Of a stretch of 64,000 nt of DNA, positions 10,525 to 21,900 are shown in pieces. The notes under the pieces were generated by a model, which did not search any database, was not told the DNA's origin, and saw only the letters and a list, made by a program, of their open reading frames with translations. This stretch comes from Phoronis australis. Lineage: Eukaryota > Phoronida > Phoronidae. The stretch is taken from NCBI GenBank assembly GCA_002633005.1, contig NMRA01000059.1:943450-1007449 (forward strand), given 5' to 3'. The translations under genes were made by a program, and so were the position numbers. Numbering within the stretch: the first letter of the stretch is position 1; each line of letters opens with the position of its first letter.

Positions 10525-11255
10525 AGAGCATCTTATCAGTTCATCTATCACCGTATCACCCTAAAAACTAAAAAAGCATGGTACATGTATTATAACGACT
10601 GCAATCGCATTGGGACGTGTGGGGATTTTTAATACCTAATTGGAAATGGCCTTGAGGAAAACTTGTCTGTGCACCCAATATAATAAAAAATCCTAAATGT
10701 ACTGGAAACACATTGTACATTCTTCTATTTCTGCTACTCAAACACCTCAACTTGATTCGCGAAACAACAAAGTTCAGTGAATCTTAATTTAACCTTGAAC
10801 CCTGGGGTCGGTCCGATGCGTTCCTTGTCCAATCTTTTGCGCTCATACTCCACCACGAAAAGTTTAATGAAAAATTTCTGTATCGAAAAGCTAAATTTCC
10901 TAATTTTTCAGCACATAAAAAAGCTTACCTTGGCTCTCGTACAACGTCATTATGATCAGGGGGCCTATACTTGTTGCCATAGATACTGTGGCCTATCCAC
11001 TTTGAATATTCCAAGTGAAAAGTTCAAATTTCACAGAACATTCTTAAAAGAGAATGTCACCCAAAAAACAACCTATTTTGTCAATTTAGATCGAGTAGTT
11101 CTACTCGATAACGACACGTTCGGTTGCGTTACCTGACGGCAGACGGAGGTGTTGAAATTATCCAATGACGTAATTGGTTTCACACGCAGTCTATTCAGCA
11201 GTTCACAACACGGGTTAGTGGTGTCACTAGCTTATCGCTTGAATTTATCGTTTAA

Positions 11256-11481
11256 CAGAGGCGGATATACAGGGGGATCAGGGGGCTTAACCCCCTTCTC
11301 GGGACAGGATCAAAAATAAAAGTTGGAAAAAAAATCGTCAAAAAAAAAACGAAATTAGCTACTAAAAACCACAAAAAATATTACACCCTTTTCCGACCTT
11401 CCTTCTCCTCGGCGCTACGCGCCTCGGATTCGCTCGAATCCTAACCCCCTCCCCTTTACTGAAGACGTAGATCTGCCACTG
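11256..11481. mobile_element. hAT-like MITE nested in THAP transposon copy A
   Basis: The left tip CAGAGGCGGATATACAGG and right tip GTAGATCTGCCACTG are inverted repeats. An 8-bp duplication CGTTTAAC flanks the element (11249-11256 and 11482-11489, the first sharing one base with the tip). The 8-bp duplication and CAG...CTG tips fit hAT. The 226-bp interior is non-coding, with a self-complementary GGCGCTACGCGCC block. Confidence 0.75.
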
Positions 11482-11775
11482 CGTTTAACACCAATAAATC
11501 ATCAAACTTCGATGTAAAACCCTTAAAAACACACCGAGTTCATAAAAAACATGTTGTTTTATTTCACTGTTACGGATTTACTGGTATTCGGACACACCGT
11601 AGCCTACAAAGTGAGGCCAATTTAAACCAAGATCCGTAGCTGGAGTTTGGGGTCTGTTCGGAGATAAATTCGATGTATTCTTCCGTGAAATGCAGACAGG
11701 AGAACCTAGATCTGTGTTGTTTATACTTGTGATTTTTTTAGTTCTAAACACACAAAACGCTTGTTATTCCGGCCA

Positions 11776-11915
11776 GGGGCTCGGAACCCGATCACTAGGC
11801 TAGGCCCGGCGTCGCGGCCGGACTGACTCGTTATCTCGGCCTAAGATACTTGTCCCGGCCAGTGGCTAGGAACCCGATCAGGCTCGTCGCGGCCGCCGGG
11901 ACTGGCATGAACATA
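11776..11915. repeat. GC-rich imperfect direct duplication inside copy A
   Basis: Two related blocks of about 60 bp, starting near 11771 and 11852, share CCGGCCAG, GGAACCCGATCA and GTCGCGGCCG. Single equivalents occur in inverted orientation in copies B (near 43790) and C (near 55605), so the duplication arose in copy A after the family spread. Confidence 0.6.
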
Positions 11916-12234
11916 AACCCGGTCAATTACCTTTGTTGCCGCCATCAAAAGCCGGTAACGCAGTGGTTTATTCATTGCTGGCTTCTCAAAACATTAATTT
12001 TGCACTCACGAGCACTCCAAGGCATTACAAATTGTATCTAATGAGACAGACTTTGTTTCAGTTTCATGTAAGCATTGGTTAGGATGAGATTCATTTTGAA
12101 ACAGAACGCAGAATAATAAACGTCTACAGGGCAACTCGCCCGGCGCCAATCCTGACTTAGTCAAGAGCTCATCCGACGAAGACTTCACGGGTCGGATCGT
12201 TAGGTTTCACAGGCTATCAGTTCGAACACACTGA

Positions 12235-12603
12235 TCAAGAAATACTAGAGTGGCGCCGTGAACATGCACAGGCAACGGAACGTATGGATAGTTCTTTGGT
12301 AAGCCGGAATTCGTCATAGAAATCACTGTCGACGAAATGCCGGTCACAGACACGGAGATGTTTCACGGCCTCAAGCTTGCTATTAACAGCGTATCTTTCA
12401 TTCTTCACTACCGCGAGCCACTTCCTAAGAATTTTGGGCTCTCGAGAAAGTCGAAAAAACGATATACCCGCTTTCTTCGCAGCAGTTCGGACAAGCGGGA
12501 ACGATGCACCGCAATATATAGCGGCATTCTCTGCAGACGAACCACTGGCGTCGCTGCGTCGTTTCTCACCTTCGTCACAGGTTAACGCGACACCTCTCGG
12601 CAA
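12235..12603 (-). pseudogene. THAP-domain ORF of transposon copy A (disrupted)
   Basis: The minus strand encodes a THAP-type (C2CH zinc) DNA-binding region of a transposase: KKAGISFFRLSREPKILRKW, then LRVCDRHFVDSDF. In THAP domains the pattern is C-x2-4-C, a conserved W, and C-x2-H-F. The final CDRHF and the W are present, but the first metal-binding loop is shifted. By comparison with copy B (CVVPAC) the sequence around 12500-12530 has changed frame, so the second cysteine is lost although the ORF stays open for 122 codons. The true start is probably an ATG just before that loop, by analogy with copy B. Confidence 0.7.
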
Positions 12604-13751
12604 GGTGAGGTCGACCGTATAAGAAACGATGTGGATATAGACCGATTAAGACGGTAAAAAAGACTATTTAAATCGGGTGTCATTCTCCTTTAAGCGTTTG
12701 GTTGCCTCATAAAACCAAAAAGTTTTTTTTTGTTTTGTAGCCCTGGTCAAAGGCAGCAACTTCAAGAAATCTATCCTACCTAATACTGATGAATCACTCG
12801 GCATAGGCCTACTCGTACTCGGCATAGGCCTACTCGTGAATCACTCGGCTTTCGAAAACGAAATATTTTGAAACGAAAATGGACGAGTCTCGAAAAACGT
12901 AACATATGATATAGACCTTCCTGCACAAAATAACGGGGCATCGTAAGCTTCTCCACAATTAAACTCTCTGGATTTTAATATATTTCCAAGTTACAATCAA
13001 CATATATCACATCTCATAAATTCAACATAACCTTTGAAATACATGCCCTTAATGTAGGCCTGAGTAGAGTATACGTACGTGATATAAAACTGATAGTATT
13101 GTACTTATTGATGGCTACCGACCGACGAGGAAACCGCTAGAAATACCATAGTTCAACCTCTCTGCTATTTTTATACTTTACCTCAATCACCATTGTCTAT
13201 TTTACGAACCAAAAAGTATGTTGCAATAGCCCAATTCAGGAAAAGTGCAAATATGATCGCCTTTGATGTTCGCCCATGTATATATGCGGTGTCATATTTC
13301 CGCATTATTACTGATGAAGGGGTGGGACACGCTCACCCTCGTCGATCAAATCAGGTTATAAATATTCGTAATAAAAAGTATCAAAGCCATTAAGTCGCAC
13401 GCCAGCTTAAACATGGATTTGATACGGGTAAGTCACGCTTTTGACGGACTGTTTAAGCAAGAGACACGGTGGTTGAAACACATTTTCCACTAAACAGCTA
13501 CAGGCTCCATGATGTCATGGTGCGGTGGTTAGTCGGTAAGGCCCATGGCCCAGCCCTCCCGCGGGAATGTGTTAAGTCGTGGCGACGGAAATGTAGGAAT
13601 AAATATGGGGGGTGGAAAGTTTGAATTTGACTGATTTGCTCAATCGCATAGTTATAAACAAAAATTTGACATGAACTTGTTTATGAATATTAAGACTTTA
13701 ATATTCTACTGTCTGATTCAGAAACTGGCATCTACCGCACTTTTCGAAATC

Positions 13752-13976
13752 TTAAAAACACAAGTACTGAATTGCATAGTCGTAGCACATTGCCAATATC
13801 CCAGCTTGGAAATTCATTTCACACCGAAGTCCAGTTTGTGGTTTACACTCGAAGCCAGTTTTCAAAATGTTGGGCGCCAGTTGACGTGAACTGTAGTTGA
13901 ACGTAATCCATTCTTCCTTGAATACTTTGCATAACGCATCGACGGGCTCCACACCTGTACCGCAAGGGTCGGGCAA
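13752..13976 (-). CDS. WxxW-protein exon 3 (cysteine-rich C-terminus)
   Basis: The acceptor tttgttttcag is a strong polypyrimidine match. The exon runs to a TAA at 13752-13754 and encodes LPDPCGTGVEPVDALC and the conserved C-terminal six-cysteine pattern, ending YLCF. Confidence 0.85.
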   Translation of the reverse strand: MPDPCGTGVEPVDALCKVFKEEWITFNYSSRQLAPNILKTGFECKPQTGLRCEMNFQAGILAMCYDYAIQYLCF

Positions 13977-16460
13977 CTGAAAACAAACGCAAGAAAATGG
14001 CGGATCACGATGATTTAGTAACTTGAAAAGGTCCTTACTGCAAAAATCTATTAGGTTATGTAGGAGCTTATCCACGTGTTCTTGTATTTAGCTAAGTATC
14101 TACAAAACTGTAGATTTTAACGAAGTAAAAATACATTTTTTCTGAATGTGGAAAGCCTGGTATCTGTTTCATGAAATGTGACTTAAAACTGAAGTCAGAA
14201 ATTTGGTCTTACGCGCCACACACTTGTTTATGAAAAACAATTAATTTCACTTGAGCAAAAGTCCAAAACTTCTGAGAATATACACATAAGTGCTAGTTAC
14301 TGAAATAATTTCTAAAAATACTCATAATTACTGGCTAAAGCCTTATTCCGCAACTGTGGAGTGGGAATGGAAGACAAAATTTCCGTCTTAAGTTTAACTC
14401 ACTTTCATGAAACTCTGCCCAGGAGAATTTCTTTTTTTATTTCAATAATATACCATTAATTAAGTCACGTGATCATGTATTTAAAAAACGCAAAAAGAAA
14501 TGTACATTGCTAACAAAACGATAGTATCAATGACATGGCAAAGTTTCACTTGATATAGATGTTCAAGAAGAAATCTCAAAAAGGTTGTTACGCTTAACAA
14601 ACTTATCATTTCGTTTTCGTTTGATGTTACTTTTGATTGATTTTTCATGAAAACCACAAAAGTCCTATCTATTTTTCATAACCCACATGCAAAAGTGAGC
14701 ACTCCTAAAACAGCAGCTCCTAACACTGCATTGTATAAGAGAATAGTGCAGGTGGCTAAAACCGAATTAGGCTTTTTTCTCCCTTGAAATAGTTCTCATA
14801 ATATTCCTTATGGTGATAAGATTGTATTTTCGTTCCAAAAAGAACATGAAAACTGTCATCGATTCAAGAAAACGCTTCAAAGTTAATTAAGGTAGGCCAA
14901 TTGGACAATATTGTATATACGACTTGTCTGTGATTTGAGTTGTCTGCTCATTCGATAACATCGATAAGATCGGGTGAGAGTTTTACCTCAAAAGAATTCA
15001 ACATTGACGGCTAAATAGCGGTGAAATTTTAGACAAATTTCTGCACGCTAAGTGGTCTAAATCAAAAGTTATTTTCTGTTTAAAATTAGACAAAGTGCCT
15101 GCATTGGTGCGCTAGTACCAAACAACGCTCTGCAAGGTCACATTTTACACAACTTCCTTCCACCAGTATAAAGTTGTACAAAGTGTACGCGTTAGTAATA
15201 AACGCACGTGTTTTCGGCTCTCGTCGTCTTGCAATATCTGAAACTTGTCTCTATTGAACCATTCCGACCACCAAGGTACAGTCGTTTGTGTCTCTGCTAC
15301 AAAAGTAAACAAGTAGCACCAAGTCTTCAACACAGTACTCCAAGTATTATTAACTATACAGTACTTTAGACATTACAAATTTCATGAGATTAAATATTCA
15401 CTGAATATTTTGGTTAACCTTCAAAAGCTTTTGATGTGATTCATCGGCAAATGTTTTTAAGGCATTCACAATTTTCATTGCCTTCTATGAATGTTTTTGG
15501 TTAACCTTTCAAAAGCTTTTGATGTGATTCAGCGTCAATAGTTTTTAAGAGCAATATAACCAGCTACCTTTCTCCAATTAAAAGTGTTACGCAATGTACA
15601 ATATTTTTACGTAGGACCCTAGAAAAATGTTCAAATTCGGCTAACTTAGGAACATCGTTTCTCAAGCTGATCTTTGGCTGATCAGATTTGTATGAAACTT
15701 ACAGGTACTATGTATGTGCACCGTTCTTTAGAATGCTGTTAGGGGCTGCTTTTAAAACGTTCTACTTTTGCATGAGTGGATATTGAAAATAATGCTTTTA
15801 TGACTATTTGAAAAAAAAATTTAAGTTCCATAAAACGAAAAAGGATTGATAATTTATAGACCATCGTACAAAAGTGAATCAAATTGGAAACCATAAGTTC
15901 ACAAAGCATATTATCTAATTAAAACTTTCATACGAATTCGATCAGCCATTTCAGAGATGTGATGTTCCGAGATTCCAATTTAGTTTATTTTTTCTACTGT
16001 CCTAGTTGACCATTTAAGTTGGGAATAATTTCAAAATAAGTGCTGGACAGCGTTAAAGTTGACACTAGATTTATCTTCTATTGCATGGAGTCAAACATCA
16101 AATGTATTCGTCAGCATCCTTGTCATTCTTGTACTTACCACCCGATGTCCATCTTAACCAGACATCGTTTTCCTCAACTGTGGTGGAGTCGGAACTAAAG
16201 CCGTAGAGGGTGCATGTACCGGTGGAAGAATTATACGCAGATGCCATACATTCAGCGTCAGTTTTTTCGAAAGCAAGTATTTGGCATTCGGCAACACAGA
16301 CGACATTAGTTGGCGTCGAAATAATTCGTGATACTCGGCCTCGAATTTGGAATTTCGAACGCTTAAAAAAGTGAGCAGGGTTTACACGGAGCAGCGTAAA
16401 ATATTCTGGAATTTGTAAGACAACCAAAAGAAAAATCAACTCTCGTATAGGCATGGCCAT
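13752..16460 (-). CDS. secreted PAN-like plus WxxW (mucin-type) domain protein, three exons
   Basis: A complete gene prediction of 211 residues from three exons (16460-16139, 15296-15208, 13976-13752) whose phases (1, then 0) join without a stop. Residues 1-25 form a signal peptide (FLLVVLQI core). Residues 55-104 look PAN/apple-like: CVAEC, two further cysteines (71, 83) and VWLRW. Residues 116-211 match the WxxW domain of MUC2, MUC5 and CILP-type proteins: WSEWFNRD, DPCGTG, FECKPQTGLRC and a terminal CYDYAIQYLC. The gene ends right after the last WxxW cysteine, so there is a single domain with no mucin repeats. Role inferred: an extracellular glycoprotein or matrix/lectin-like protein; the function of the isolated domain is not known. 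Intron 2 contains old dispersed repeats. Confidence 0.8.
14140..14900. repeat. dispersed AT-rich repeat (family R2)
   Basis: Diverged similarity to 44330-44880 (shared order: AGTCA(C/T)GTGA, TACATTG, AAAACG, ATCTCAAAAA) and to 4730-4930 (ATTTGGTCTT, GAGAATATAC). Related blocks occur near 15620-15800, 17630-18060 and 61930-62260. No coding capacity; probably a very old transposon. Confidence 0.5.
15208..15296 (-). CDS. WxxW-protein exon 2 (WxxW motif)
   Basis: This 89-nt exon has acceptor ttttgtag and donor CAC|gtgcgt. It encodes PWWSEWFNRDKFQILQDDES, containing the WxxW motif (W117, W120). Its donor is chosen because only this one gives phase 0 to match exon 3. Confidence 0.75.
15408..15550. 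repeat. imperfect direct duplication in intron 2... upstream of exon 3
   Basis: Two copies about 80 bp apart share TTGGTTAACCTT and CAAAAGCTTTTGATGTGATT (starting near 15409 and 15497). They lie in the intron between WxxW exons 1 and 2. The inner AAAGCTTTT is self-complementary. Confidence 0.75.
16139..16460 (-). CDS. WxxW-protein exon 1 (signal peptide and PAN-like region)
   Basis: Starts MAMPIRELIFLLVVLQIP and ends WLRWTSG plus one base, before the donor GTG|gtaagt. Four cysteines sit at residues 55, 59, 71 and 83. A second ATG two codons downstream could also serve as start with the same signal peptide. Confidence 0.8.
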
Positions 16461-17069
16461 GATTGAGATACCTTATGACTGAACGTCAATAATAATCAGT
16501 ACACATCATCTTAGAGTCAACGATATCTCCTTTTATTTGTCCAATGATTTGACAACCAGTAACTCATTCCACACATTGTATTGACAAAACTAGATGGGTT
16601 GTAATATAATTTCATTGTGTGACTGTTGACTTTTTGTTCGCTTTTACTCGCTCGATCAGTTTAAAGTTTCGCTTTTTGTATTCTGAATTGATCCCCGTCA
16701 TGAACAATTAAACCAATTAACGCTTGGAACAGCTATCGATAGTCTTCATGACGCAGGTGAGTGGACACCGCGGCTTGATTGTTACAAGTACCATAAAACA
16801 ACCATAAGTCGGAGTTTATTAGAGTATGACGAAATCCGACTTAGATCTATTGAGCCGAATTTACTAACTAAAGAGAATCTTTATATCTTTGTTAAGACCC
16901 AGACCACTCAAAACATGACTTATATGCAGTTTTATATTATTGTAACTTTGTGAACTGTAATGTTGAGATAACGTTATATATGGAACTGAATAGGATGACT
17001 TTTTGTATATTTATGCAAATACATTTTCGGGTTTGAGCCCTTTCATTTACCAATCCTCTTGGGTTTTGA

Positions 17070-17330
17070 GTGGTGCCGTCCTCCACAATTATTGTCTATT
17101 TTACATTTAAAACGTTTGTGACATCTATTACATTTGTTGCAAATTTAGTGTCAGTTAAGTTTTGCGATTATCACATCAACAATTTTAACATCATTTGTAA
17201 AATCTATTGCTCTGTACCACTAACTTCTATCGTATCGGTCGGTCATTTCTCCGGCCATATTCAACACCTGAAGATGGACGGTGAAATGGCCGACTGAAAC
17301 GTCAATGCTCCAATCTAAAAGCTACAGGTT
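17070..17330 (+). mobile_element. possible Penelope-like or LTR-less retroelement 3' motif
   Basis: Contains ACCTGAAGATGGACGG followed by GACTGAAACGTC, with flanking arms CGGCCAT / ATGGCCG that can pair as a stem-loop (17251-17293). CTGAAGATG, stem and GAAACG arrangements recur at the 3' ends of Penelope-like elements. Nothing else of an element is recognised, so this is tentative. Confidence 0.3.
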
Positions 17331-18088
17331 GGTGCTAATAGACCAATATATTTTAGAATAGAGGTTAATACGTTACGACTTCAAAGTGGTTTTAAGTTGA
17401 CAAAAACAAGTTTGGTTTCATTGTGTTACGGGGTTCGACGTTTCCGAAGAATTGAACATTGACTACGAAAATCAGTGAGAAATATTGTCTTTGTTTCAGA
17501 TATTGTGTTTTTTCCTGGTTGCAGTGGTATGCATGAAGACAGAAGTAAACGGGGTAATAGTTTTTGACATCAGTAGTTCTATCAATTTGAAAACAACCCT
17601 TGTTCTTTGATAAGGCCTCCAAAGTTATGTAGGGCTCTAGAAAAATTTCAAATTTGGCAAACTTCGAAACATATATCACAAATGGCTGATCTTATTCATT
17701 CAGATACAGTTTTTATGTATTGATTAGAAATTGTTCTAAATTGTTCCAAATTTGCATGAAAGGCAAACGAAAATATGATTTTTACTGATTTTCATGAAAA
17801 ATGTGAAAATTTGCATAAAAGAAAACTGAAATGATTATTTAGACTGCATCTTGAGTCTTTGCGATTGGAACGAAATTTGTTCGTGTTATTGATACTCGTT
17901 GTTTGTTACGAATTTGACATTCTTGTTTGCAAAATTTTACTAAAAACACACGTACACAATTAATGGCAAATTAATCAAAATTCTAAAATCAAATTTCACA
18001 GGTGCTATGTTTTCAGAAAATCTTTACATTTACTGAGTTAAAATCTACAACTTTATACATATTTGGCTTAATACTCAGATTTTATAGA

Positions 18089-18278
18089 ATCAAATCTCAG
18101 ATCAAATCTCAGATCGAATCTCAGATTAAATCTCAGATCGAATCTCAGATCGAATCTCAGATCGAATCTCAGATCGAATCTCAGATCGAATCTCAGATCG
18201 GATCTCAGATGGGATCTCAAATCGGATCTCAGATCAGATCTCAGATCAGATCTCAGATCAAATCTCAGATTAAATCTC
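18089..18278. repeat. 12-bp tandem array (AATCTCAGATCG type), about 16 units
   Basis: A head-to-tail array of 12-bp units with scattered A/G substitutions. Because 12 is a multiple of 3, both strands stay open: plus reads repeated (E/K)SQI and minus reads repeated LRFD. This is a minisatellite and not evidence for a protein. The unit contains GATC-centred near-palindromes. Confidence 0.9.
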
Positions 18279-19433
18279 TGCACGACAAGCATCTGTCATT
18301 TCAGGTCGATGTGTTTGGTTTCCTCGCATACCTTCACTCCTTTAATTAAGGTTACGTGTACCCCTAATTATTATGTTATATTCAGCCTACAACTCTCCAC
18401 TGCCAACCCATAAAAGTATATATTTTCTGAGAGTAGAAGTCAAAACGAATTCATCTATGTCATCCACAACTTTGTGCTATTGTTGTGTTTTTGAATGGTA
18501 CACCAATAACAAATTGATCCTTTAACCTTTATTTTTAAGACTTTGGGCAACAAAACTTTGGAAAACTTGCTCAAAAAGCGTGTCCGGGATTTTAAATAAA
18601 ACGAACTGTTTCTTTTAATCTGAAAAAATCTTTATTTGCATTCACTTTCACAACGTGACTCTTAATCCTAAATCAAACATAAAACTCAACGAAATTTTTA
18701 ATTGAAAAACTGAGACATGATTTTCGTATTGAATGGTCGTGTTATCTGAAAATTCAAACACGGGCGACAAAATCCGTCAGCTCTTTTCGAAGAAATTGTG
18801 GTTCAAAGTAGGCAGGTTGGATCAGACAACGAACAAAGAAAAACACCGTTTTGTGTTATCTGTAGCCCACCGTTCTGCCGTGGAATTATGATTAAAACTG
18901 TTCTTGGTGGCTGTGACAGCTGGTGAAATGTGCTCAAAGACTCTTCAATAGGTCATGGTTTCCATAGTTACGTAAATGTGATGAGACTGCACCAATTAAT
19001 CGGCGTTTATTTCACGCTTGTGGGAAATGAAAAGGTGTGTCAGAGACGGTTCTTATGAAATTAGGTCACCTCGATTGGTAGGTGTGTGAAATAATTTACT
19101 GGATTTATGTGACGTAAAATGAATGTTGTCGTTGAATTTAAATAATAATGAACCGAATTATGTGCAATGATTATGGGTTAAAACGGAAATTGCTCCTTGT
19201 ATTCACGTTTTGTGGTTGGACGCTCATTTTCGTGTTAAAACAGTTCTTTTGTCAGATTGCAAATAATGTGTTTTCAATAGCATTTACAGTTATACAACCG
19301 ATATCTGTATGTAAACCCGTTTTATCTTTTAATGAGGATTTTATGACATATATGTAAAACAACAACCGGGAACACATTGATGTTCAACAATAGGCAGGAA
19401 ACTAATTTCAGCCAACTGAAGAATGGTGAGTGA

Positions 19434-20060
19434 TATTTATTTATTTATTGTGATATCTAAAATGAGGGTGGCCTCTTCAATGACAGCATTGCGTTACAAG
19501 AGGGCCCTCAACAACAAAATATAAACCAGTAATATAATACATTAAAGTAATAAAACAATAATTAAATACATTTAACAAAGATACAATTAAAACAGGTTGA
19601 GAATTAATACAATAAAGAAATGACAAAGGATGGTGAAAATTGGACTAAGAGAGATTAAATAATTAAAGAGATGACTCTAAATAGTGAGAGTATTTACAAT
19701 AATGAAAAATGACACAATTAAGACAGGTAGGGTGTAAAATGGTTAAGTTTGAAAGTATTAATTGAATCGGACCGTTTAGTTTCTGGGCTAAGAGAGTTCC
19801 ATATTGTAGCAGCAGCCTAAATAAAAGATCTCTCGCCAGTCTAGGTTTTAATTTTTTAAAAGAAACATTACCAGCAACGGAAGAACTGTAGAATATACAG
19901 CTTGACTGATACTGAATTTTCGACTGAGATATGCTGGAGCCACTGTCATAATACCCAGTGATAAGATAGCACCCTTCAACCCTTCTTCTCCATTGAAAAT
20001 GAAATAACAGCTGTGGTATTGTGCAGCTAAAATTCACTTTTCCCAACATTTAATGGAACT
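19434..20060 (-). pseudogene. 3' end of a CR1/L2-type LINE (dead)
   Basis: The minus strand carries the tail of a reverse transcriptase ORF in shifting frames: PAYLSRKFSISQ, then KPRLARDLLFRAAATIWNSL and FKLNHF, matching the R..F..RA...WN.L...FK pattern at the end of many LINE ORF2 proteins. It is followed by an AT-rich 3' UTR with GAGGGCCCTCTTGTAACGC and CCACCCTC, and a (TAAA)n tail at 19434-19449. At least one frameshift separates the blocks. The 5' part is missing. Confidence 0.7.
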
Positions 20061-21900
20061 TAGCAATAACCGCATTACGGACGAAATTCACCGTTAAACA
20101 CGCTTTATTAGCTATAAAGCATCTTCAGTTGAGTACAGTGGTGCGTTACGTAGGCGCAAGAATTTCGTGAAAAAAAAAACAAGATCATACAAGATCACGC
20201 GAGTAAGCTCAGGAGCTTGTTATCTTACCTCAGCGAAATGGGCGGTCACTAAAGCGTTCTTGCCAACTGTCACGTTTTGGCGAGACTGTCCGTTTATTGA
20301 GGGTTTGTCCCGCGTCCCTCCTCACCACCAAAAATCACACGCAAGGCCGTTGGCGAGTCAGCGCAATATTTATTGGATCCTGATTTATTTAATTTCTATG
20401 TTCAATTCATTTTTCCAGAAAAACATCAGAAAACGTGAAACTGGGTGAGTATTGGAACTAAAGGGTAAACTTCATTGACTTTGCCGGATCTGCTGGTCAC
20501 TCAGCTTGACGACATCTGATTGGTTATCGATGACAGCTTCTGGCTTGCAAACCTATCAGATGTCTCAGCCGGTTGAAGTCAATCGAAACCAACGTTGTTT
20601 CGCACAAAGTAAGTGATATTTTTATGATAAACGCACTTCACTTTACCGAAGAAGGAAGTATGATTGCGAAGGCGGTTATGCCATGGACGACAACAGCCAA
20701 TTAGAAAAAGCAAGCTACGAATATAGTTCTCGTAAAACTAAACAACCAGCATTAAGTTTAAAATACCTAATTCACTGAAATTATAAACGTATCTGTTAGA
20801 ATGGAAACGAATGTGAAAGCCTTGTTCACATTACAAGCGGGTAGTTTTGATTAAATCTGCCTGCAAATCGATTAATCAGTATACTACCACTATAAAACAT
20901 CTCAAATTTATTTCATATACGCGATATCAATCACAAGTCGAGCGTTGGCCTTTTAAACTTTTCAACTACTGTGTGAGCATCATAAAAGTGCTAAAAGATA
21001 GCGTTTACTAAAATTATCATCGGCGTGTTCTTGATGAATATTCGTCCACGCGCATTTAGGCCCATGCGACTATGTGTGAAAGACATGAGAAATAGCGAGG
21101 AACATGTTTGTTTCAAATAGTACGAGAATGAGGGTTGACATCTCCGTGACAAAACGATAGAGGCTGACCTGCTTCCAATCCACCATGTACTAGTAATAAT
21201 TAATTACTAATTACTTGAAAAAGTTATTAAGCACTTGCATTCCACAATCTAAAAACGCGCAAGTGTGAGCAAACGTTCTATTGCAAACTTTGAAGATCTG
21301 TCTTTGAACCCCAGGGCCAAAACCCTGTATATTTTTCCGTTTTAGTATAAAAAACAACATTACAAAGCTTGAGATTAACCAGAAAAGAATTCTAAGCTCA
21401 AGCATACGACAAGATTTGACGACAAAGTGTTCCTAAGCAACAAAATTTCGATGGACACTTCGTCGTCTATCTTGTTTTCAGTTTTTAGTGGTGAATTATA
21501 TTACGGCTAAAAATTAAGCTAAAAATTTGCATTCAGTTTACTTTGAAAAAATTGGACCTCATGTTTAAAGAGCATTATTTGGGCTTAGGTTTCGAATAAA
21601 ATGATTTGCGTAAAGACCCGTCTCCTGAAGTTTTTAACAAAAATGAAGCGGAGTGTCTTTAAAAGATGTGAAAACGGCCCATATCGTCACAATGGCTAAA
21701 TTGTCAACGTTCGCTGCTCAAATTGTCACAGCAAACCGTCACGAACATTTTCCAGTGTGACAATATTCGGCCTTAAATACTGACTTAAGTCGTCATAGTA
21801 CAGTTGTGACAGACTAGGCCGTTTTGATTATTTGCACCAGCACGGGAGCATAGTCCTGCTAATTGGTTTTACGATCCATTACAGAACACAATATTCCTAT
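20061..21900. other. no gene recognised
   Basis: AT-rich DNA without recognisable exons. Near 20090-20140 the minus strand has CTGAAGATG followed by GCTTTATAGCTAATAAAGC, another possible retroelement 3' hairpin. Confidence 0.4.

Larger units (their letters stand above)
11048..12689 (-). mobile_element. THAP-domain DNA transposon, copy A (TTAA-flanked)
   Basis: Terminal inverted repeats (minus-strand left tip AGGAGAATGACACCCG; other tip AAGAGAATGTCACCC) are each bordered by TTAA (11044-11047 and 12690-12693). The 1.64-kb body shares several segments with copies B (39401) and C (53981): the THAP region, the AACAAAATAGGTTGTTTT subterminal block and a GC-rich block. A hAT-like MITE (11256-11481) is nested inside. 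TTAA duplication plus a THAP domain suggests the Kolobok superfamily (inference). No DDE transposase core is visible, so the copy looks non-autonomous or internally deleted. Confidence 0.75.

Noticed and set aside
10181-10531. 116-codon minus-strand ORF
   Set aside because: It lies wholly inside a hAT-like MITE with G/C homopolymers.
13515-13580. tRNA-like stretch (GGTGGTTAGTCGGTAAGGC)
   Set aside because: A D-arm-like piece only; no anticodon or T arm follows.
18002-18349. 115-codon protein with SQI repeats
   Set aside because: The open frame is a by-product of a 12-bp tandem array and exists on both strands.
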